Positions 56,617-64,000 of a DNA stretch of 64,000 bases are shown here, one piece after another (within the stretch, counting starts at the first letter, position 1; every line of letters begins with the position of its first letter). The notes under the pieces were generated by a model. That model had not been told where the DNA came from, did no database searches, and saw only the letters and a program-made list of their open reading frames with translations. Made by a program: the position numbers and the translations under genes. Source of the stretch: Pempheris klunzingeri (Eukaryota; Chordata; Actinopteri; Acropomatiformes; Pempheridae); the NCBI RefSeq assembly GCF_042242105.1, contig NC_092031.1:20076162-20140161 (forward strand), read 5' to 3'.

Positions 56617-59600
56617 TTTATTGCATTTCTATTCTATCATTGTGTATATATTACCTGTTTAAATAAATAACATCAGGTTGATTACCATACAGCTGGGGCA
56701 GCACAAAAGCAAACAGTATAATACTTCAGATTTCATAAATAACAGAAAACAGTGTCGTTGCTTGCAGCGGTACACTTACAGTTTTGGTTATCATTGCTAC
56801 AGATCCAAAAACACAGCTTTGGTCTTCTGACCATATCTGTCGTTCTCACAGTTCCTGAAACGTGATTAAGCGTGGTGTTGTTAAAAACAGGGCTGGGATT
56901 GGTTTGAGATTGTTAAAAATCGACAGTGGCTCAAAAACGTCAAAGTTTTACACCAATTCTGCACAAACTTTGTAATATGTTCCAGCAAACATATTCTGAA
57001 GCAGCTTGAAGACTAATACTGACCTCTTCATCTTCCCAGCATCCAGCCCTGATTAGAATGCCTTCGAGTTATAAGATGACATTAATATAAAATATTCATA
57101 CTTCTTCTTGTCATGTGTAAATTAACAACAAACATGTTCTAAAACCCTCCTACAAAATATTTTCAAAATCAGATATCCCACCTCATTAATAACACGGTAT
57201 AAAAACGTTTCTTTAACATGATAAGCTACAGTGGATGCCTTAACAGAGTGATGTCTAACAAAGAAACGTGTCTTCCAGACTGTCCAGACACCGACAATAA
57301 TAAAGCCTTTATGTCACAGTCTCCAGGATCGTCAGTGAAGCTGACTCTCCCTGCACAGTCCACATCTAAACACAAAGGGAACAAAGACACGGTCGAATAG
57401 AACAAAGACAACTCATTGCAGCTATGAAGCACACCCATACACATCTCATCTAATGAGCTAACAGTAAGGCAGCAGATTTCTCTAGTGCACATTTTGCCAT
57501 TGCATGACTGAGCAAAGTATATATTCTAATATAAAAACTACTTAAAAGGTATGTTTTGACTTCAACCACTCACTGAGGAAAAGACAGAACAAATACACTG
57601 TAGGCTGACATTATGTGAACTGAAGTACAGTCACCGTAAATTAAACATTTAACAAAAGCAAACTCTCTAGAAAACATTGAAGATAATAGACAGGCTACAT
57701 TGTAAAAGTACTGGAGTGATTTCACTGTCAATAGGCCCCTCATGAGTACAGCACATGTCAGACAGGCAGTAACATCTTACTGTTATTTCTTGTACGGCTT
57801 TTGGTATGTAGTATTGGGGGAGGGACATGTGAGCCCAGTGACAGATTAACACTGACAGGTGTTGTAGGATCAGACCCTCCCTGATACAGTTTTAAAGGAT
57901 ATATATATTTTTTTGATCTTGCTTTCACCTGTATCCCACAGCCTTCTTCAGTCCAACAAGTGACCATTACCTCAGACGTGTGTGTTTACATGTACTCTAG
58001 CCACCAGGTTATAAGTCTGCATGTGCATTACACAGGACGTGAGAAAGGTAACAGCAGTGTGTGGCTGAAAGGACTGTGTCCATTTATTCAGACCAAAATC
58101 CAGCTGAAAACTGCCTCTAAACATGTTTGCCAATTACCTGCATTACGTGCTTTCTCAGAGCAACCTAGTTCATAAAGTGCATGTAAACACGCTGAATGTA
58201 ATACAAAAGCTCCAGAAAAACGTTAAAAGCGAACTTTGTAATTAGAGTACAAAATGATTTTATCACATATCTTAGTACAGCACTTGCGTGCCGTATGTGT
58301 GCATGCCTTATCACATGCACACACTTTATTGGTTGCTGTAAATGTTCCTCCTGTTCATACTGGGTCTACTCCTAATGTGACTCCGCCGTAGAAAGCTAGG
58401 CAGAGCTAATATGAAGCTTTAGCAATAAAAGTTAAAAATCTATACAAATCTATCTTCCAGAGTTAGTTAGTTTCAAATTCCCCCTTTGAATGTAGATGCT
58501 GTTCTGCTGATCTGACCATCTCCAGTCTCTTCAGACTCCCAAAGCCTGAAGCCTCCTGCACAGAATGTTGACTCAGGATTTCAGCCCCCCCATCTGTAAC
58601 AGTGGAGTCCCATTAAGACTGAATCACTACCAATGGTTCTTTCAAAGATCTAGATATGACATCTGAGGCATTATATAGGCATTGACTTCATGGATGACGT
58701 CTCCTTCACGTGCCATTTCTAAAGTCTGCACTTCTTCCCAACCAGAGTGATGCTGACTAACACACAAACAGGCATTTCCAGACTACTCAGATGAAACACA
58801 CAGAAGGCTTGAGATTGAGCAGGTTTCAGAGGTTATGTAGATGTCTTATATGTTGACTATGTAGAGACAAAATTCAGCACCAAACTTGGTCCCGCAGATG
58901 AAAGTATTTAGACTCGTGCAGGCTGATTCAGTGGGTTGTCATTACATTAGAATCAGAGAATCAGAGACTGTTCTGGCATCAAGTATCCACAAGTCACAGT
59001 GACTTGTAGAGTGTTTGAAGGAATGAGGCAGGGAAGTTAAAGGCAGAGTATGCAACTTATTTTAGAGGCATATTTTTTTGCTCTAGTTGATGAAATTCTC
59101 ATAACGGCCTGACAGCTACCTACGTACCTGTCTGCCCAAGAATTGTCATTGAACATGAGTAGAGACTAGGTGGACTTATTGCCAAAGCTAGCGAGCTAGT
59201 TGCATAAGAATGGCGGAGAAAGTGCAGCTAAAATTTGAGCGGTTACCCAAATACGACGTAAAGACCCACTGAGCCGAAGAACGAGACAGAGGCTAAAGCT
59301 CCGAAAATACAACTCTGCTCAGTGAGAGAGGACAAAGCACAGCCTCATCTCTCTTGTGGACTCGTGGACTTGTGTTCATGTGTTTGGGGTCATTAGCTTT
59401 GGGTAGAGGCCTGAAGGAAGGGGGCGGGATTTATTTCAGCCAGATGCTCTCAAAATCTAGCAACTCTTGCTAGTTTCTCCAATGTTACAAATCCAGTCTT
59501 TAAAGCTACAAACAGCCAAAACTGACATTTGGTGTGGTACTGATGGTATTTGCATCCCTGCTTATATCTTGATTTTTTTTTTTGCTTATAGACTCTTGGG

Positions 59601-59888
59601 AAGATCGGGGGCTTAATCACAAGTTTCATTGGCATGGGGAGCATATATAAATACTTGGCTATAAGGATCAGTCTTCTAAATAATTTTGCAATATTGCTCA
59701 GTTTGACCAGTTTGTTGATTGTCCTCTTGTCCCATAAAGTATAGAAAGTCTGAGGACAGAACTGCAACACTTGCAAGACAAGGGTATAACATTTGAGTCT
59801 TAGGAGTTAGGGCCCGGATCTTTCATTGCTTGGATCCAGGCGGATATGTCCTAACACCTTCCCATGGTGGCTTCCATGCTTTCTGTTC
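56617..59888 (-). other. plcd3: Probable plcd3 3' UTR ending at an AATAAA signal
   Basis: After the stop codon at 59891-59889 no frame continues. Minus-strand AATAAA at 56622-56617, in GCAATAAAACATTGTG context, is a good poly(A) signal, giving a 3' UTR of about 3.3 kb if used. Only a GAT/ATG trinucleotide run at about 56569-56585 lies beyond it. Nearer signals cannot be excluded. Confidence 0.4.
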
Positions 59889-62800
59889 CTAGTGTTTCTT
59901 GGCTGAAGCCTTGGCTGGTGACCTGGCCGGTGACTTAGCTGATAATTTTGAGGGGCTGTTCTGACACGGGGTGACCTTAACATGGATGAAGAGGGAGGAA
60001 GGAGAGAGACTGGAGCCATCCAGCTTGAGCAGTCGGACATGACGATACCCTGGAGAGATAAAGGAAAAAAGGTCAGGAGAGCAATTCTTCGGTGAAGCCC
60101 CCATAATAGCCGTGCTCTACTGCCCCCACTTGTACCTGTACGGACACTCGTGAAAGGCAGGGTGTATTGTCCTAGGAAGTCATTGCTTGAGGTGTAGTCA
60201 TGATCCTCCACCATGAAGCGAACCAGAGCCAGGTCAGGGACATGGACAGTAAAGTTAAAGGTACAGTCCCATCGCGGGTTAAAGCCTGAAACAAGGAAAG
60301 AACACTTACTAACAGAACACCAGCTGTGCAGTTGTGCAGTTTTACTTGATGAACGTTGCAATCATGTTCATGCAGTATGTGGTTCCAGTGAGTGGTTTTT
60401 ATTTGATGTCCCCCAACAGACTCCTGATACATTCAGGCACCCTTTTATCAACAGGTCAAAGTTTGCATTCCTCCTTCAAACACTTGCAGAATCCATTACT
60501 CTTAGCTATTACAACCACTTGTTGACTTTTCGCTGACAGTTTAGACTTCTCTGCTTACTCCCTAGTTTTCTTGTACTCTCAATCACAACAAGCAGTGTTT
60601 GGGTATAACAGCTAATTAGTCAGACTGTTTCACATTCTTTCCATGTAATCGCTGGCAACTGCAAAGTACCCATTGGGATACAAGCATCGCTGGTTGGGAA
60701 TCAATATTCTACAGTATGTCATTGTCATCTTTAAGAAAGGACATTGTAGCTTTTGCTGTCGTTGTACAATTAGACTTACTCAGTCACACTCCGCTTGCTG
60801 CTTTTTTGTAAAGCCACATCTCATGGTGTTCATTAACCATAACATTAACTTTTAAAGCACTATATTGTCATACATGTACAACCCAAAGCTGTGTTGAAAT
60901 TCCTAAACATTGCTACTGAAGCCATTTAAATTGCAACAGGCCTTTAGTCAGTAATGTAGGTATTTACCATTGTTGTCAACATGATGGGTTTTCTTCTTAT
61001 CGATGTCTATGGGAACACCATGTATCTCCACCCACACCTGAGGGTCCACAATGGAGCTGGGCTTGTCCCATTCCGGTTTGGGCAGCTGCTGAGCTGAAAT
61101 AACCTGTAATAACAATCACAGCATAGCTTAATTTGATCAGGGGCTCATTATAGATTGGTGCCAGAAGAGCTTATCTAACAGTTCTGATGCAATGACACCT
61201 CCTTAGAGCCTTTGCCTTTTGCTACTCATTTAGGGCAGGTTTAGTGCCCTCTTACCCGAACAGTGAGCAGGACAGGCCTGTGGCCAGGACCTCCACCAAC
61301 ATTCTCTGGGTTAAAGGTGGTCCCAGGCTGGCACATGAAGGGAGGCTTCAGGATGTACCCACACTGACCATTCTGGAGGAACCTGCCATGGTTTAGGTCC
61401 ATCTGCTCACCAGGTGTCTGGAAATTCAAAGCAACTGGAGAAAACACAAGTGTTAGTGGCAGCCATTTCTGCCTACCACAGTGTTTCTTTCGATACTAGG
61501 AGGGGGGATTTGTGTCTGAGTAACAAGTCTTTATTAGTCTGTTTGCTTCTCTTCTGACTCACCAATCTGACAGCCTCCGTTCCACATTTCCTGAGGATTG
61601 TAGTTGGAGGACTGGAGGCGCTGGCCTGAGGGGTAGATCCTGCTGAGCTGGTGTCTATTATGGCGCACAAAATACATCCCTAGAGGGGCAGGGCAAGAAA
61701 AGTCCAATTAGTTCACTTAGTCCAATGGTGCGCTGAAGACATACTGACTGAATTAATAGGTAACCATTTGTACCCAAATGTTAATTGTACTGCTTAATAC
61801 TTTCAATAGAATCTTCCTTCAGTTGTGGGCCACATGATCACCATTTCACTTTACTTGTAGAAAGTAAGTTGCACACAATTTACCTGAGTCCTTAATGTGC
61901 CTGAGTGCTTCACTTTCAGATAAAGAAGACATGTCAGTTGCTGGGCTTTTGGCTGCTTGATCAAAGCCTTTAAAGGGAACACTGCGGGTGTACACCACCA
62001 GCTCTGACAGCTCTGGACTCAGCTTAGACGCTCCTGGCTGAGATGACACACAAAGAATCCCATGATGTTCTTCACCAGCCCAACTGGTAAACAACAGCTG
62101 ACTGTCAGTTTATCTTCATCACTATTTTCAACATTTAATGGTTCCATGGACAGCAATTCAAACCAAGTACATCAACCCCCAACAAACTTGGGAATTGCCA
62201 CTGCTGCTGGGATAACGGTGAGCTTGTGTTGTTGTACCCACCTTCTTGTCCTCTGTCTTTCTCCTGGGTTTGCCTTCGGCGCGGCTGTCCTCCTCGTCTG
62301 AGGAGCTGAGATCTGAAGAGCTGGACGAACACTCCTTCACTGTGTGCTCCTTCTTCCCCTTCACCAGGATTTTACCCTTGAGATCCTGCACACACCATAC
62401 ATTACACATTGCATCATGTGGTATTCATGACAGAAATGGAAATCTTCTGAATGGTCAGTGTTCAAGAGTTCACGAGAAATTGCGAAGGCCATGAAGGTTA
62501 ATTATTCGGTGGATGGTAAGTTAATATATTGTAATTTTAGGCTTATAGAGTAATTCTATGTCTGAGGAATATGTTGATTTTTCCTGCATGATCGTTATGG
62601 TACTTAAGGCAGCAATGAGCCCAACTGTATCCCACCAGCACTATTCTTCAGTCTAACCTCCTAACTCTCCACCAAGCACTGTGCTTAAAGGTGCAGTGCG
62701 TAAGATTTAGTGGCAATGAACTCCAGGCTATGGCAAGCTATGGAAGCTGACAAGGAATCTTGCTCTCTCACTTTTTCTTGTGCTAAATAGTGAGAATGAT

Positions 62801-64000
62801 CCTCCATTTGTCAAAATTTGGGATCTCAAACTTCTCACAACACAAAATGGTATTCTTCTTCCTTCGATTCTATAAAATTATCTGAGAGTAACTACAAGCA
62901 CATACATGACAGCGGCCAGAAGGCAACACTACTGCAAAGGTGTGTCACGGGAGTGTGATTACTGAGGCATAGATCATGAGTGCATGCACCAACTCCCACA
63001 CACGTTATGATTATGTGGGAATGCAGAATAAATAGGACATAAAAACCAGATGGTCCCAGATTTCCTATTCAACATAAACAGTCTGCTCTCTGCTTTGCAC
63101 ATGATCCTAACAGAGTAACAGCTGCCATCAAGGCAGAGAGACTGTTTATAAAGAGGTAAAATTCCTGCCATCCAGTTGAAGAGAGTGTGGATATTAACAA
63201 GTGTGTCTGAGTGAAATCCTTGACAGCCAGTCATTGGCTATTTTAACCACATAACGAGTAACAAGCACACTCCAAATATCTATCTGAGCAAATCATTTCA
63301 TCATGTCAATGTTAATTATATTTTTTCAGTCAACTGCAAAACTTATTTTAGGACATTAAATGTGGTTCCAGTGCACTCAGGCCTTATCTACATCCCCAGT
63401 TAAAGACACCAATAGTCTCAATAGATACACTAGTTCCTCTGGGGATTGGACTTAGATCTGGCTCTGAAGCAGTGTCTCCTTACCTCTGGGGAAGGCAGGT
63501 TGAGAAGATCCAGATCACTGAGGGGCTTAGTGAGCAGCTTGTCTCCCAGGATGGATCGCAGGTGTCGAGCCATTACCGTCTGCTGCTCCATGGAGCAGTG
63601 GTTCTCCAGGGACAGGATCAGAGGGTAGGGAGACGCCTAGCAGAGAGGCACAATGGTGCAAAGTCATGGGGAAAAGTTTTTTAAAATAGAATAGGAGAAG
63701 GAAATCTCCTTTGGATTAATTAAGAGAAACCATGTGTCTACACGTGTCCTAACTGTATTTCTCTGCATGAATGTAACCAAGGAAAAACACTGCATGTCTG
63801 TATTTTTGCAGCTGACAAGTAAAATAATTCTGTTTCACTGTTTTCTGATTCTGATTCTAGTAGTGCACTCACTTTAAACGCGTACTCATTGATTGTCTCA
63901 ACAACTTCAACAAAGGGCACTTTGGAGGTGAGTGTGTGTCCATGGTAGATGACCGGCTCTCCTTTATCTCCATCCCAACAGTCCAGCTCCACACAGCGGC
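59889..64000 (-). CDS. plcd3: Phosphoinositide phospholipase C delta (plcd3-like), 3' part; 5' end outside window
   Basis: Hydrolyses PIP2 to IP3 and diacylglycerol at the plasma membrane, Ca-dependent. Nine exons: 64000-63873 (partial), 63636-63484, 62385-62242, 62037-61884, 61679-61563, 61434-61256, 61103-60968, 60285-60136, 60049-59889, about 439 residues. In order they give the X-domain end ([13 protein letters not shown] with catalytic Glu and Asp, and SLENHC), LPSPE then [11 protein letters not shown] with the substrate lysines, an acidic Ser-rich linker, the Y domain ([34 protein letters not shown]) and a C2 domain (SIVDP, FNPRW, VEDHD). IHGVP, FNPRW and LALVRF favour PLCD3; PLCD1 and PLCD4 remain possible. 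The tail after C2 is an unusual Ser/Ala/Pro/Lys extension ending KASAKKH. Confidence 0.75.

Noticed and set aside
1..64000. CRISPR arrays, prokaryotic operons or phage-type systems
   Set aside because: All genes are intron-containing vertebrate genes; no direct-repeat-spacer pattern or bacterial gene order is present.

Overview
The window is vertebrate nuclear DNA, most likely from a ray-finned (percomorph-type) fish. The evidence is split genes with GT-AG introns of about 70 bp to a few kb, abundant (CA)n microsatellites, a decayed Tc1-type transposon, L2/Rex-like LINE fragments and other fish-type dispersed repeats. All recognised protein genes lie on the minus strand, so the sequence reads right to left in gene order. 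No species can be named from the sequence alone.

Layout in transcription order (high to low coordinates). At 64.0-59.9 kb are the last nine coding exons of a delta-class phosphoinositide phospholipase C (best match plcd3), followed by a probable long 3' UTR to about 56.6 kb. At 54.3-51.4 kb are seven exons of galactokinase galk1, with a compact promoter upstream; its short last exon was not found. At 48.9-47.4 kb is a two-exon BTB/POZ gene matching kctd11. At 44.4-43.2 kb is a CpG-richer promoter-like segment with candidate first exons. A possible unrecognised two-exon microprotein gene (about 82 codons) sits at 43.2-42.0 kb. From 34.6 to 19.9 kb, 25 coding exons give a complete llgl2 (1006 codons, joined in frame). 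From 12.8 kb to the left edge, 14 exons give the N-terminal extension and the first part of the motor of an unconventional class XV myosin, best called myo15b.

The llgl2-myo15b pair keeps the order and orientation known for human LLGL2-MYO15B on 17q25, which supports both names. Galk1 also belongs to human 17q25, while kctd11 (17p13) and plcd3 (17q21) come from elsewhere on human chromosome 17. That fits a rearranged chromosome-17-like fish segment. The genes do not form a pathway: Llgl2 is a cortical polarity scaffold, Myo15b a myosin, Kctd11 a Cullin-3 adaptor, Galk1 a sugar kinase and PLC-delta a lipid-signalling enzyme.

Introns and intergenic DNA hold the repeats: a LINE endonuclease fragment (4.3 kb), a Tc1 remnant (5.3-6.5 kb), an L2-like LINE with a 44-bp minisatellite (15.4-16.5 kb), a 385-bp terminal-inverted-repeat MITE (28.3-28.6 kb), several SINE-like copies and long CA, GA and G tracts. 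Points most worth a second look are the hidden two-exon ORF at 42-43 kb, UG-repeat and C19 tracts abutting llgl2 splice acceptors, a probable GC-AG intron in llgl2, a perfect GTCACGTGAC palindrome by galk1, and a conserved-looking basic/aromatic module in the giant myosin exon.
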